From contig NZ_RHLG01000002.1 in the NCBI RefSeq assembly GCF_003712105.1, positions 186,001 through 250,000 of the forward strand: 64,000 nt of DNA, read 5' to 3'. This DNA is from Winogradskyella sp. (GTDB taxonomy: Bacteria; Bacteroidota; Bacteroidia; Flavobacteriales; Flavobacteriaceae). The notes beneath the pieces were generated by a model that was given only the letters and a program-made list of their open reading frames with translations, searched no databases and was not told the DNA's origin. Positions within the stretch are counted from its first letter, which is position 1, and every line of letters begins with the position of its first letter. The position numbers and the translations under genes were made by a program. Shown piece after piece: positions 40,560 to 50,405 of the stretch.

Positions 40560-43028
40560 ATGACAGATTTAGATCAAGAGTTTGAATTTGACGACACTAG
40601 AGGTCGAATTACCTTCGATTTTCAAGGGCTTATTTTTAGGATACTAAGAAATTGGATGCTAATCGCTGTTTCTATTGGTATTGCATTAGGTATTGCCTAT
40701 TATATTAATGTTAGAAAGCAAAACATATACCGTCTTAATTCATTAATATCTGTTGAATCTGAACAGAATCCTTTTTTTACGGCAAATACAAGTATATCTT
40801 TTAATTGGGGTGGTGTAACAGGTAAACTAGGTAAAGTGATGACAACTTTGGCAACGAGAAGTCATAATGAGCTAGTGATTGATTCTTTACAATTTTACAA
40901 GCAATATCTAAAGCAAGGAAAGTATCACCTACTTGATATATACACAGCATCACCTTTTGATATAGTTATTGATAAGTCTGAATATCAAGTTCTGGGTTTA
41001 CCTATAGAGTTAAAACATGTTAGCGATAATCAGTTTAAAATAATTTATGATTTTGGAGAATCTGTTACAGTATCAACACAACGCTATTCTGACAGGACTA
41101 CGAAAAGTGTTGCTATTACACCAGGTGTTTTCGAACAAATTTTCAATTATGGTGAGCCAGTTGAGTTGCCATTTTTTAGCGGTACTGTCTATAAACGAAA
41201 CAATAAAAACCCTGATACAAATAACCAATACTTTGTACGGTTTTTAAATTTTGATGGTTTAGTCTCTGGATTTCAAAATAGTGTTAGCGTTAATTTTTTT
41301 AGAGGAAGCTCAACAGTATTGTCCTTGTCACAGTCTGGTAATAACAAAGCTAAAATCGTAGATTATTTGAATACTACTGCAAGGATTTTGAGCGATACCG
41401 AGTTACGTACTAAAAACTTATATGCTACCAATACTATAGCGTTTATTGATAGTACTTTAGGTGTGGTAAATGATAGTCTTAAAAATGTTAATAAAGAGAT
41501 GGATGATTTTAGATCATCCAATAAGGTATTCGATGTTAGTGAGTCCATTACTGATATTTCAGAACGATTAAAAGAGTATGAGACTCAACGCGAAACCGAG
41601 CGTATAAAAGTTAACTATTTAAACAATCTAGAAACGTATCTTAAAAATAAATCAGACTATACTAAAATTGCGGCACCAACTTCAGTAGGTATTGAAGAAA
41701 GTGGTTTGCTAAATAGTATAGGTAAACTGACTGCATTAGCCATAGAGCGTAAAAATCAAGAAAAAACAGCGCGTGAAGGCTCTATTTTATTGCGTCGTCT
41801 AGATAGTCAAATAGATACAGAAAAGGCAGTCACTTTTGAATTGATAGATGCGGCAAGAAGAGGTGTAAATCTTCAGTTAGGAAGTATCAATTCATACATT
41901 GACAAGTATGAAAGTGAGTTAAGAAAGCTTCCACAAGAGCAGCAACAATTTTTAAAGATTCAGCGACGGATAAATATCAATCAAGAAGCATATAATGTAT
42001 ATCAGACTAAACGCTCTGAGGCTGCAATTGTAAAAGCTGCAAATGTATCGGATATTAGTATAATTGACGCAGCTAAAGATATAGGGAATGGCCCAATAGG
42101 TCCTAAAAAGTCCTTAAATTATATGATGGCCTTATTGGTTGGTGGAATAATACCAGTGGTAATAATATTTCTATTTTTTATTTTAGATAGAAATATTCAT
42201 AACACCCAAGACGTAGAAAGGTTATCTCAATTACCAATAATAGGTCTTGTTGGTGAGCATAAACATAAAAATAACTTAGTTGCTTTTGAGAAACCTAAGT
42301 CGGCAATAGCAGAATCGTTTAGAGCTATACGCTCGAGTTTGCAATTTATTTACAAAAATCAAAAGGAAGTCAAAGGTGCTAAAACTCTTATGTTTACCTC
42401 TTCAATTAGTGGAGAAGGAAAGACATTTTGCTCAATTAATATGGCAACAGTGTATGCGCTAACAGGTAAAAAAACGGTTTTACTAGGACTTGATTTACGT
42501 AAACCAAAAATCTATGATGATTTTAAGGTCACTAATAATAAAGGTGTTGTAAATTATTTGATAAACGATAGTACTTTAGATGACATAACCCATACTACTC
42601 AAATTCCTAATTTAGATTTAATTTTATCTGGCCCAATTCCTCCGAACCCATCAGAGTTGCTCATGAGTGATCAAATGAACGATTTTATAACAACACTCAA
42701 GTCTAAATACGACATGATTGTTATGGATACGCCACCACTTGGTCTAGTAACTGATGCTCAAGAATTATCGCAACATGCAGATGCTACTATTTTTATGGTG
42801 CGCTTAAATTATACTAAAAAAGGTATGCTAAGCTTAATTAACTCTAAAGCTAAAAAGGGAGAATTAAAAAACGTTAATTTCTTACTTAACTTTTATAATC
42901 ACAAGAAAAGCTATGGCTACGGCTATGGCTACGGTTATGGCTATGGCTATGGTGCTTATGGTGATGCCTACCATGAAAAAGATAAGAAGAGTATATTATC
43001 AAGAATTAAAGGTGTTTTTAAGAGATAA
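40560..43028 (+). CDS. Wzc-like chain-length regulator and BY-kinase
   Basis: The 822-residue inner-membrane protein has a Wzz domain between two membrane helices (about 34-50 and 521-541) with a long coiled-coil part. Its C-terminal bacterial tyrosine kinase has Walker A SISGEGKTFCSINMA (about 613-627), Walker A' VLLGLDLRKPKIYDD and Walker B MIVMDTPPLGLVTDA. The tail holds an alternating Gly-Tyr run (residues about 785-800), the autophosphorylation cluster. With Wza it controls polysaccharide length and export. A 100-base gap without any clear signal separates it from the wzm-like gene. Confidence 0.94.
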   Translation: MTDLDQEFEFDDTRGRITFDFQGLIFRILRNWMLIAVSIGIALGIAYYINVRKQNIYRLNSLISVESEQNPFFTANTSISFNWGGVTGKLGKVMTTLATRSHNELVIDSLQFYKQYLKQGKYHLLDIYTASPFDIVIDKSEYQVLGLPIELKHVSDNQFKIIYDFGESVTVSTQRYSDRTTKSVAITPGVFEQIFNYGEPVELPFFSGTVYKRNNKNPDTNNQYFVRFLNFDGLVSGFQNSVSVNFFRGSSTVLSLSQSGNNKAKIVDYLNTTARILSDTELRTKNLYATNTIAFIDSTLGVVNDSLKNVNKEMDDFRSSNKVFDVSESITDISERLKEYETQRETERIKVNYLNNLETYLKNKSDYTKIAAPTSVGIEESGLLNSIGKLTALAIERKNQEKTAREGSILLRRLDSQIDTEKAVTFELIDAARRGVNLQLGSINSYIDKYESELRKLPQEQQQFLKIQRRININQEAYNVYQTKRSEAAIVKAANVSDISIIDAAKDIGNGPIGPKKSLNYMMALLVGGIIPVVIIFLFFILDRNIHNTQDVERLSQLPIIGLVGEHKHKNNLVAFEKPKSAIAESFRAIRSSLQFIYKNQKEVKGAKTLMFTSSISGEGKTFCSINMATVYALTGKKTVLLGLDLRKPKIYDDFKVTNNKGVVNYLINDSTLDDITHTTQIPNLDLILSGPIPPNPSELLMSDQMNDFITTLKSKYDMIVMDTPPLGLVTDAQELSQHADATIFMVRLNYTKKGMLSLINSKAKKGELKNVNFLLNFYNHKKSYGYGYGYGYGYGYGAYGDAYHEKDKKSILSRIKGVFKR
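42912..42953 (+). repeat. Six-base Tyr-Gly coding repeat in the kinase tail
   Basis: Seven consecutive units of TAY-GGY encode alternating Tyr and Gly. Slippage by whole units would keep the frame and change the number of tyrosines available for phosphorylation. Confidence 0.85.
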
Positions 43029-43128
43029 TTCATACTTTTTTCTGTTAATTATTCGTAATAACTTCTTACACTAGTACTAAATCAATAACCTATAATTGCT
43101 ATATTAGCTAAACCCTAATAGTCTTTAC

Positions 43129-43992
43129 TTGAAAACACCTCAAGACCATAATTGGTTATATACCATTTCTGCTAAGCGTAAGCTAATCGATTTTAATTTT
43201 AAAGAAATATGGCAGTATAGAGACTTATTGGTGTTATTTGTTAAACGTGATGTCGTTACCGTATATAAGCAGACTGTTTTGGGGCCTTTTTGGTATTTAA
43301 TTCAACCATTATTTACGGCACTTACGTTTACTCTTATTTTTAACAAGGTAGCTAATATTGAAACAGGTACTGTGCCACCATTTCTATTTAATTTGGCTGG
43401 GATATCTATTTGGAATTACTTTAAAAACTGTTTAACCGCAACATCCTCTACTTTTAATAGTAATGCAGGTGTTTTTAGTAAGGTATACTTTCCTCGTGTA
43501 ATATCACCACTTTCGGTTGTGATTTCTAATCTCATAAAGTTTGGCATCCAGCTTTTGATTTTTACAGGATTTTATTTGTATTACTACGCTAATGGTGCAA
43601 GTATATCTATTGATAGAACATTAATCTTTTTCCCTTTATTAATAATTTTAATGGCACTTTTGAGCTTAGGCTTGGGCATGATTATATCGTCTATGGTTAC
43701 TAAGTATAGAGATTTAAAATATTTATTGAACTTTGGAATACAATTATTAATGTATCTATCTGCGGTTATGTATCCTTTGGATTTAATGCGTGAGAAACTG
43801 CCTCAATTTGCGTGGTTGGTTGAGTATAATCCAATAGCATATTATGTGGAAGCTACAAGATATATGTTACTCTCTACTGGAAGCCTATCTTATACTGGAA
43901 TAGGTTTTTCAGCACTTATAACCATAGTGATTTTCTTTGTCGGGTTAATTATTTTCAATAGAACAGAAAAAAGTTTTATCGATACAATTTAA
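43129..43992 (+). CDS. ABC-2 type polysaccharide export permease (Wzm-like)
   Basis: The 287-residue membrane protein has the Wzm/TagG pattern: an N-terminal amphipathic part with WQYRDLLVLFVKRDVVTVYK, then VLGPFWYLIQPLFTALTFTL, and helices to the C-terminus with YNPIAYYVEATRYMLL. It forms the channel of the exporter with the Wzt-like ATPase at 44807. The start is a TTG at 43129, which gives the usual N-terminus; no ATG is available before conserved sequence. Confidence 0.92.
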   Translation: MKTPQDHNWLYTISAKRKLIDFNFKEIWQYRDLLVLFVKRDVVTVYKQTVLGPFWYLIQPLFTALTFTLIFNKVANIETGTVPPFLFNLAGISIWNYFKNCLTATSSTFNSNAGVFSKVYFPRVISPLSVVISNLIKFGIQLLIFTGFYLYYYANGASISIDRTLIFFPLLIILMALLSLGLGMIISSMVTKYRDLKYLLNFGIQLLMYLSAVMYPLDLMREKLPQFAWLVEYNPIAYYVEATRYMLLSTGSLSYTGIGFSALITIVIFFVGLIIFNRTEKSFIDTI

Positions 43993-43994
43993 AG

Positions 43995-44807
43995 ATGAAA
44001 ACCTTCTCACATTATATTATCACTCGATTCAATATTAAGTCTCAAGGTTGGACTAAAGATAAAAATGGAAATACTGTCAATGATTTGGCATGGTTAAAAC
44101 ATCGTTACAATTTGTTCGATATGTTTTGTCTGCCTTCAATGGTTTCTCAATCTGAAAAAAATTACCAATGGCTTGTGTTTTTTGATAAAGAAACACCTGA
44201 AGAATTCAGAAGAAAAAACGAAAAAATAAGTAAGCAATTAAAGCAGTTTAAACCATTCTATGTTGATGGTTTTCTTGATTTTGAAAATTCACTTAGAGCA
44301 TATATTACTAAAGATTCAAAAAGTGATTATGTATTAACTACCCGTTTTGATAATGACGATTGTTTTCATGAAAATGCACTTAAAGTAATTCAGCAATCAT
44401 TTTCACCAAAACATAATACCGTGATCGAATTGGCTAATGGTTTAACTATGCAAATAAGTAGTGAAACCAAATTGGCTAAAAGAAATAATGTGTTTTCCGG
44501 ACCATTTATTACTCTAGTTGAGAAAACACAAGATAGTATTGAGCTACAAACCGTATATGATTGTGAACATACTGAATGGGAAAACAGAGCAGAATTTACT
44601 ACTATCGATAATGGCTACTATTGGTTACAGACCATTCATGATGCAAATATTACTAATAGATTATATCAGGATTTAACCTTTAACAAAAAATTTCTTGGTG
44701 GTTTTCACTTTAATTACAAACCTAAGTTTAAGTTATCTTATATTGTATTTGTCATTTTTAAGAATCTCGGTGTGTTTAAGATTAAAAGACGTTTTAGCAT
44801 AAATTAA
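43995..44807 (+). CDS. Putative rhamnosyltransferase-like glycosyltransferase
   Basis: The 270-residue protein resembles the putative rhamnosyl transferase family (PF11316 type): FSHYIITRFNIKS at the start, LPSMVSQSEKNYQWLVFFDK, and the acidic cluster TTRFDNDDCFHENAL, which looks like a GT-A metal site. It lies between the ABC permease and ATPase genes, two bases after the first and overlapping the second by one base. The sugar transferred is not known. Confidence 0.75.
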   Translation: MKTFSHYIITRFNIKSQGWTKDKNGNTVNDLAWLKHRYNLFDMFCLPSMVSQSEKNYQWLVFFDKETPEEFRRKNEKISKQLKQFKPFYVDGFLDFENSLRAYITKDSKSDYVLTTRFDNDDCFHENALKVIQQSFSPKHNTVIELANGLTMQISSETKLAKRNNVFSGPFITLVEKTQDSIELQTVYDCEHTEWENRAEFTTIDNGYYWLQTIHDANITNRLYQDLTFNKKFLGGFHFNYKPKFKLSYIVFVIFKNLGVFKIKRRFSIN

Positions 44808-46084
44808 TGAAGGAAAATAACATCATATTAAAAGTTGATAATGTCTCTAAGCAATACCGTTTGGGGCTTATAGGTACTGGCACACTTAGTGATGATTTAA
44901 AGCGCTTTTGGTATAAGGTTAGAGGTAAGGACGACCCATTTTTAAAAGTAGGAAATACTAATCAAAGGGATAAATCTGCAAGTTCGGATTATGTTTGGGC
45001 ATTAAGAGATATCAATTTTGCTGTTAATAAAGGAGAAGTATTAGGAATTATTGGAAAAAATGGAGCCGGAAAGTCAACACTGCTAAAAATATTGTCTCGT
45101 ATAACATTGCCAACTCAAGGTGAAATAAAAACAAAAGGCCGCATAGCATCTTTACTAGAAGTAGGTACAGGTTTTCATCCAGAATTAACAGGTTTGGAGA
45201 ATATTTATTTAAATGGTGCGATACTCGGTATGACAAAAGCTGAAATACAATCTAAAGAAGAAGAGATTGTTGAATTTAGTGGCTGTAAAATGTATATAGA
45301 TACACCTGTAAAACGTTATTCCTCAGGCATGCGAGTACGTTTGGCATTTGCTGTCGCTGCTTTTTTAGAACCTGATATTTTAGTTATAGATGAAGTTTTA
45401 GCGGTTGGAGATGCTGAATTTCAGAAAAAAGCTATTGGGAAAATGCAGGATATTAGCAAAGGCGAAGGCCGCACAGTTCTGTTTGTTAGCCATAACATGG
45501 CTTCCGTAAAAACCTTATGTACCAGAGCTATTGTTTTAGAACATGGTAAAATTGTGTTTTCTGGCGGAACAGACGAGGCTGTAAGTTATTATCTAAAAGG
45601 TGGTGGCGATGTGGAAAATTCAAAAAACTTTGATGAAGATTATGAAAAAGATGACTTTAAGCTAAACCATATAAGTGTCTATAATTTAGGCTCTGATATT
45701 AAAGATGCCATCAAAGAAAATAAAGACATAGAAGTAAAAACTTCACTATTTGTTAAGACCAATACTCCAGAAGATTTACACATTACCTATCATTTAACCA
45801 ATGAATTAGGAGATACAATGTTTTCATTTTCAAACTATAATTCAAAAGCAGTTTTAAAACACGGCAATAATGTTTTAAAGTGTGTAATTCCAAAGATGTT
45901 CTTGCAATCAGGTCAATATTTTTTGTCATTATTAATCGTTAAGAATAAAAAACATGCAGCGTTTGTTGGAAGAGATATTTTAAGCTTTACGGTAGTAGAT
46001 TCTAGCAGAGAACTTGGAGCTTATATGGGAAGAGAACCAGGATATATAAGACCTAACTTTAATTGGAGTACAGCTGATGATTAA
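44807..46084 (+). CDS. Polysaccharide ABC transporter ATPase with C-terminal glycan-binding domain (Wzt-like)
   Basis: The N-terminal 250 residues are an ABC ATPase: Walker A IIGKNGAGKSTLLK, signature YSSGMRVRLAFAVA, Walker B ILVIDEVLAVGD. Residues 280-425 form a beta-rich domain (VKTSLFVKTNTPEDLHITYH, GQYFLSLLIVKN) like Wzt-C, which in related exporters recognises the capping group of the O-polysaccharide. This predicts a capped chain as substrate. It overlaps both neighbouring genes (TAATG start, 8-base overlap at the end). Confidence 0.93.
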   Translation: MKENNIILKVDNVSKQYRLGLIGTGTLSDDLKRFWYKVRGKDDPFLKVGNTNQRDKSASSDYVWALRDINFAVNKGEVLGIIGKNGAGKSTLLKILSRITLPTQGEIKTKGRIASLLEVGTGFHPELTGLENIYLNGAILGMTKAEIQSKEEEIVEFSGCKMYIDTPVKRYSSGMRVRLAFAVAAFLEPDILVIDEVLAVGDAEFQKKAIGKMQDISKGEGRTVLFVSHNMASVKTLCTRAIVLEHGKIVFSGGTDEAVSYYLKGGGDVENSKNFDEDYEKDDFKLNHISVYNLGSDIKDAIKENKDIEVKTSLFVKTNTPEDLHITYHLTNELGDTMFSFSNYNSKAVLKHGNNVLKCVIPKMFLQSGQYFLSLLIVKNKKHAAFVGRDILSFTVVDSSRELGAYMGREPGYIRPNFNWSTADD

Positions 46085-47150
46085 CGTTACCAAAACATTT
46101 TTACCACCTCAAGATGAATATCAAGCTATCTTAAAAAGAGCTTGGCTTAATGGCTGGATAACTAATCGTGGAGAATTGGTTAAAGAGCTTGAGGATAAGC
46201 TCAAGAGACATCTTAATACTCCTAATATTATTTGCATGACCAATGGTACGTTACCAATACAGATTGCAATTAAGGCCTTAGCTTTAAAAGGAGAAATTAT
46301 TACAACACCTTTTAGTTATGTTGCGACTACATCTAGTATAGTTTGGGAAGGTTGTAAACCTGTATTTGTAGATATACATCCAGAATATTTAACCATTGAC
46401 GAAACCAAAATAGAGGCAGCAATAACAGAGCGAACATCAGCTATTTTAGCTACTCATGTATTTGGTAACCCGTGTAATGTAGATGCAATTAAAGCCATTG
46501 CCTTAAAATACAACTTAAAAGTAATTTACGATGCTGCACATTGCTTTGGAGTTACATATAATGGGAAAAGTATTTTTCAGTACGGTGATATTAATACCTG
46601 TAGTTTTCATGCTACCAAATTGTTTCATACTGGAGAAGGTGGCGCAATAATTTTTAAGGATAAAGACTTGTATAATGATTTGTATTACCATCACAATTTT
46701 GGGCATGATGGGCAAGAAAACTTTTTCGGCCTAGGTATTAATGCTAAAATGTCGGAGTTACAAGCCGCTATGGGATTAGCAGTGTTTCCTTATTTAAGCT
46801 CAATTTTAGAAAATAGAAAACGTATTGTAGACTTTTATAATGAACAGCTGTATGATACGGGTTTAAAGTTTTTAAAACTGAGAGATAAAACTCATTGGAA
46901 TTACAGCTATTACCCAGTGATTTTTCAAAATGAAGCACAACTGCTAAAAGCTGTTAAGGCTTTAAATTCTGAAAACATATTTCCTAGACGCTATTTCTAT
47001 CCTAGTTTGGATAATCTGCCGTATATAAAAAATCAGTATTGCGAAATTTCAAACACTATTGCTGCTTCTATTCTTTGCTTGCCGTTATATGATGATTTGA
47101 CAGAAAAAGAGCAAATTAATATTATTGAATTGATTAAAACCAATGTATGA
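46077..47150 (+). CDS. DegT/DnrJ/EryC1-type sugar aminotransferase
   Basis: This PLP-dependent enzyme adds an amino group to a keto-sugar nucleotide. The family features are WITNRGELVKELEDKLKRHL at the N-terminus, AHCFGVTYNGKSIFQYGD, and the PLP-binding Lys in CSFHATKLFHTGEGGAIIF, followed by GLGINAKMSELQAAMGL. The 357-residue length is normal. The ATG overlaps the Wzt-like gene by 8 bases and the 3' end overlaps wbqC (ATGA). The amino sugar may be the one modified by the GNAT enzyme two genes on. Confidence 0.93.
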   Translation: MINVTKTFLPPQDEYQAILKRAWLNGWITNRGELVKELEDKLKRHLNTPNIICMTNGTLPIQIAIKALALKGEIITTPFSYVATTSSIVWEGCKPVFVDIHPEYLTIDETKIEAAITERTSAILATHVFGNPCNVDAIKAIALKYNLKVIYDAAHCFGVTYNGKSIFQYGDINTCSFHATKLFHTGEGGAIIFKDKDLYNDLYYHHNFGHDGQENFFGLGINAKMSELQAAMGLAVFPYLSSILENRKRIVDFYNEQLYDTGLKFLKLRDKTHWNYSYYPVIFQNEAQLLKAVKALNSENIFPRRYFYPSLDNLPYIKNQYCEISNTIAASILCLPLYDDLTEKEQINIIELIKTNV

Positions 47151-47848
47151 AAATTGCCATAATGCAACCTTATTTTTTTCCTTATATAGGTTATTTTCAG
47201 TTAATCAGCGCTGTGGATGAGTTTGTGTTTTATGACGATGTCAATTTTATAAAAAAAGGATATATCAACAGAAATTCGATATTAGCTAATGGAGAAAGAT
47301 ATCAATTTACACTACCATTAAAAAAAGCTTCACAGAATAAACTAATAAACGAAACAGAATTAGCCTTATCCAAAAAATGGATTGGTAATTTTTTAAAGAC
47401 TCTAGATCACACTTATAAAAATGCACCTTATTTTAAAAGTACCTATAGTTTGGTTAAAAATGTACTAGAAGAAGATTCTAAATCCGTTTCAGAAATTGCT
47501 ATTAAAAGTATAAGAGAAGTATGTAATTATATAGGTTTGACCACTAATTTCACTTTAAGTTCTCAAAAATATTCTAATAGTAAAACACTTAAAAAAGCAG
47601 ACAGGTTAATAGCAATTGCTATAGAAGCCGGTAAATATAATTATATTAACCCAATTGGTGGTTTAGAATTATACAGCAAGGATTACTTTGAAGAGAGAAA
47701 TGTAAAGCTCAATTTTTTAAATTCGAAAACAGTTAGCTATAAACAGTTTCAAAATCAATTTGTTGATTCGCTATCAATTATTGATGTACTGATGTTTAAT
47801 TCGAAAGCATCGATTAGAGACATGTTAAATCAAAATACCCTGATTTGA
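47147..47848 (+). CDS. WbqC-family protein
   Basis: The 233-residue protein begins MKIAIMQPYFFPYIGYFQLI and continues VDEFVFYDDVNFIKKGYINR, the signature of WbqC-like proteins in O-antigen clusters. The biochemical role is not firmly established; they are often found with aminotransferases and acetyltransferases for dideoxy-amino sugars, as here. It overlaps the aminotransferase (ATGA) and the GNAT gene. Confidence 0.88.
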   Translation: MKIAIMQPYFFPYIGYFQLISAVDEFVFYDDVNFIKKGYINRNSILANGERYQFTLPLKKASQNKLINETELALSKKWIGNFLKTLDHTYKNAPYFKSTYSLVKNVLEEDSKSVSEIAIKSIREVCNYIGLTTNFTLSSQKYSNSKTLKKADRLIAIAIEAGKYNYINPIGGLELYSKDYFEERNVKLNFLNSKTVSYKQFQNQFVDSLSIIDVLMFNSKASIRDMLNQNTLI

Positions 47849-48252
47849 AAAAGGACTTAATACGTTTATTAGATTCTATAAACTCTGAATTTTCAGGAGA
47901 ATTAATTCCCGTTAAAATAGAGCATTATGCAAATAAACTTATTAATAATAGTAAGTTATTCTTAGAATATGATGGCAATAGTTTAATTGGTTTTATAGCG
48001 TTTTATGCAAACAATGAAGAAGATAAACGAGGTTATTTAAGCATGCTGGCAATTGATAAAAATTATAGAGGCAAAGGTGTAGCTCAACTATTGCTTTCTA
48101 AAGCTATTATTTACCTTCAGAATATTACGTTTGAGTATTTCGATTTAGACGTATTAAAATCTAATTCAAAAGCAATAGAATTTTACAAAAAAAATGGCTT
48201 TGATGTTCAAAACGAGAATGAAACACATTTCCAAATGCGAAAACCTTTATAA
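47845..48252 (+). CDS. GNAT-family N-acetyltransferase
   Basis: The 135-residue protein has the acetyl-CoA-binding block LSMLAIDKNYRGKGVAQLLL (R/Q-x-x-G-x-G/A) and the C-terminal DVLKSNSKAIEFYKKNGFDV. It probably acylates the amino sugar made by the neighbouring aminotransferase. The start is a TTG overlapping the wbqC stop as TTGA. Confidence 0.88.
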   Translation: MKKDLIRLLDSINSEFSGELIPVKIEHYANKLINNSKLFLEYDGNSLIGFIAFYANNEEDKRGYLSMLAIDKNYRGKGVAQLLLSKAIIYLQNITFEYFDLDVLKSNSKAIEFYKKNGFDVQNENETHFQMRKPL

Positions 48253-48254
48253 AT

Positions 48255-49166
48255 ATGGAAGTAAGTGTTTTAATGATTACATATAATCACGAAGCTTATA
48301 TCACTGAAGCCATTAATGGGGTTATCAATCAAATTACCGACTTTGATTTTGAACTTGTTATTGCAGATGATAATTCTCCAGATAATACAGAACACATTGT
48401 CAATTCAATTCAGAATTCCTCCAATAAATTAGATATTAGATACTACAAGAATAAGACTAATCTCGGAATGGTTAAGAATTTTGAGTCTGCATATTTTAAA
48501 ACTACAGGAAATTATATTGCAATATGTGAAGGAGATGATTTTTGGACTGATAGCTATAAACTGCAAAAGCAAGTAGATTTCCTTAAAGAAAATAGAGCAT
48601 TTAGCTTTTGCTATACGCGCTTTAAAGTTTATAGTCAAACCAATAAAACGTATAAAGAAGATTTTAATGGTAAGCATTTTAGTGATGAAATAAGTTATGT
48701 TCCTTTTGACTATAAGTTGTTTTATCGAGGTTGGCATATAGGCAATCAGACGTTAGTTTTTAGAAAAACTGATTTTGACGAACAATCATTTAATAAGTTC
48801 AATAATTTTAAAGATGTGCATCTTATATCTCAATTATTAAAAGTCAATCCAGGTGCTTGTCTTAACTTTTTCGGCGCTGTATATCGCCAACATGATGGTG
48901 GTATACATACTACTGTTTCAGAATATAATGGCTATAAGATTGGATATCTAACGCATAAGGAAATATACTTAGATAATAAAGCTAATATCTATTTAAGGCT
49001 CAAATATTTACATTCATACAAGAACTTTGTCAATGTCAATATCAGAACTGGGCATTTAACTAAAGCATTTTGGATGACCTTCGATTTGTTTTTTAAAGAT
49101 TGGAAATTCCTAGATTTTTTACGTCATATAAAGCGTATTTTAGTAAAGCTAGTTGGTAATAAATGA
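48255..49166 (+). CDS. Family 2 glycosyltransferase
   Basis: The GT-A enzyme starts SVLMITYNHEAYITEAINGV and has the nucleotide/metal region FELVIADDNSPDNTEHIV and CEGDDFWTDSYKLQKQVDFL. The C-terminal 80 residues are basic and may bind the membrane. It probably adds one sugar of the repeat unit. It starts two bases after the GNAT gene and overlaps the next gene (ATGA). Confidence 0.9.
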   Translation: MEVSVLMITYNHEAYITEAINGVINQITDFDFELVIADDNSPDNTEHIVNSIQNSSNKLDIRYYKNKTNLGMVKNFESAYFKTTGNYIAICEGDDFWTDSYKLQKQVDFLKENRAFSFCYTRFKVYSQTNKTYKEDFNGKHFSDEISYVPFDYKLFYRGWHIGNQTLVFRKTDFDEQSFNKFNNFKDVHLISQLLKVNPGACLNFFGAVYRQHDGGIHTTVSEYNGYKIGYLTHKEIYLDNKANIYLRLKYLHSYKNFVNVNIRTGHLTKAFWMTFDLFFKDWKFLDFLRHIKRILVKLVGNK

Positions 49167-50404
49167 ATAGCCCTAAAAAAATAGCGATAGTTGTTGGTGT
49201 TTTTCCAAGTGTTTCAGAAGCTTTTATAGTAAATCAGATAGAATATTTAATTAGTAAAGGACATAAAGTTGATATCCTAGCCACAAGAAAGTTAGATAAG
49301 GCAAACTCACTTTTTTCTTCCGAGAAGTACAAAGATTTAATAGAAAGAGCAAATTTATTAAGCAATGAAGGTGTAATACCAAACTCAAAAGCAGCAAGAT
49401 TTGTAAAGGCCATAAAGTTGTTCTTAAAATTTAAACTCACCATAAACTTATTTAAGACGTTTAACATCTTTAAATATAGAAATGAAGCCTTAAGTTTTAA
49501 AGCATTTTATAGACTATATTACCAACACTTCTTTACAATTAACAACTACGATATAGTACATATCCATTTTGGAGATAATGCAATACATTTAAAAAATCAG
49601 ATTAAAAATTTTGATAAAAAGATTTTGCTTTCGTTTCACGGGTATGATGCACATAAGTTTGATGCAGAGTTTTATAAGCCATTAGTAGATGTCGAAAATA
49701 TAGAAATTACAGTTAATACAAATTATACTTCATCAAAAGTGAGACAATTAGGCTTTCGACATAAAATACATGTTTTGCCAGTTGGTTTAGACACAAAATT
49801 CTTTAAGCCTATTGATAATCAATCTTCTGAAGAAAAAGATAGTATTAAATTACTTTTTGTCGGAAGGTTAGTGGAATTTAAGGCGCCATTAATTGCAATA
49901 TCTATAGTTGAAGAATTAATTAAGCAAGGTGTTTTAGCTGAAATGAATATTATTGGAAATGGACCGCTTATAGATAAATGTAAATCCGTTATCACAGAAA
50001 AAAATCTAAAAAATCATATTAATTTGCTAGGAAGCAAATCACAAGAAGAAATTGTAGAAATGATGAACATGTCTACAATATTTGTATATCCCGGTATCGT
50101 AGATCAGACAGGTAGATGTGAAAATCAAGGTTTAGTTTTACAAGAGGCACAAGCAATGCAATTACCAATAGTAACATCTAATGTTGGTGGTATTGCAGAT
50201 GGGTTAATTGATAATAAAACGGGATTTTTAGTCGCTGAAAAAGATATATATGAGTTTGTTTCTAAAATTATTTGGTTAATAGATAATCCAAAAGAAAGAA
50301 AAGCGATGGGAGAAGCTGGGCGTGAGTTTGTAAAAGCTAATTACGATAGCGCCATTTTAGGAAAGAAACTATTGTCAATTTATAATAATTCTGTTTGTAT
50401 TTAG
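49163..50404 (+). CDS. Family 4 glycosyltransferase
   Basis: The 413-residue GT-B protein has an N-terminal acceptor half (VVGVFPSVSEAFIVNQIEYL, SFHGYDAH). Its donor half contains LLFVGRLVEFKAPLIAISIV and YPGIVDQTGRCENQGLVLQE (the E-x7-E-like block), then AMQLPIVTSNVGGIADGL. It resembles colanic-acid WcaL-type transferases. The sugar specificity is unknown. Confidence 0.91.
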   Translation: MNSPKKIAIVVGVFPSVSEAFIVNQIEYLISKGHKVDILATRKLDKANSLFSSEKYKDLIERANLLSNEGVIPNSKAARFVKAIKLFLKFKLTINLFKTFNIFKYRNEALSFKAFYRLYYQHFFTINNYDIVHIHFGDNAIHLKNQIKNFDKKILLSFHGYDAHKFDAEFYKPLVDVENIEITVNTNYTSSKVRQLGFRHKIHVLPVGLDTKFFKPIDNQSSEEKDSIKLLFVGRLVEFKAPLIAISIVEELIKQGVLAEMNIIGNGPLIDKCKSVITEKNLKNHINLLGSKSQEEIVEMMNMSTIFVYPGIVDQTGRCENQGLVLQEAQAMQLPIVTSNVGGIADGLIDNKTGFLVAEKDIYEFVSKIIWLIDNPKERKAMGEAGREFVKANYDSAILGKKLLSIYNNSVCI

Positions 50405-50405
50405 G

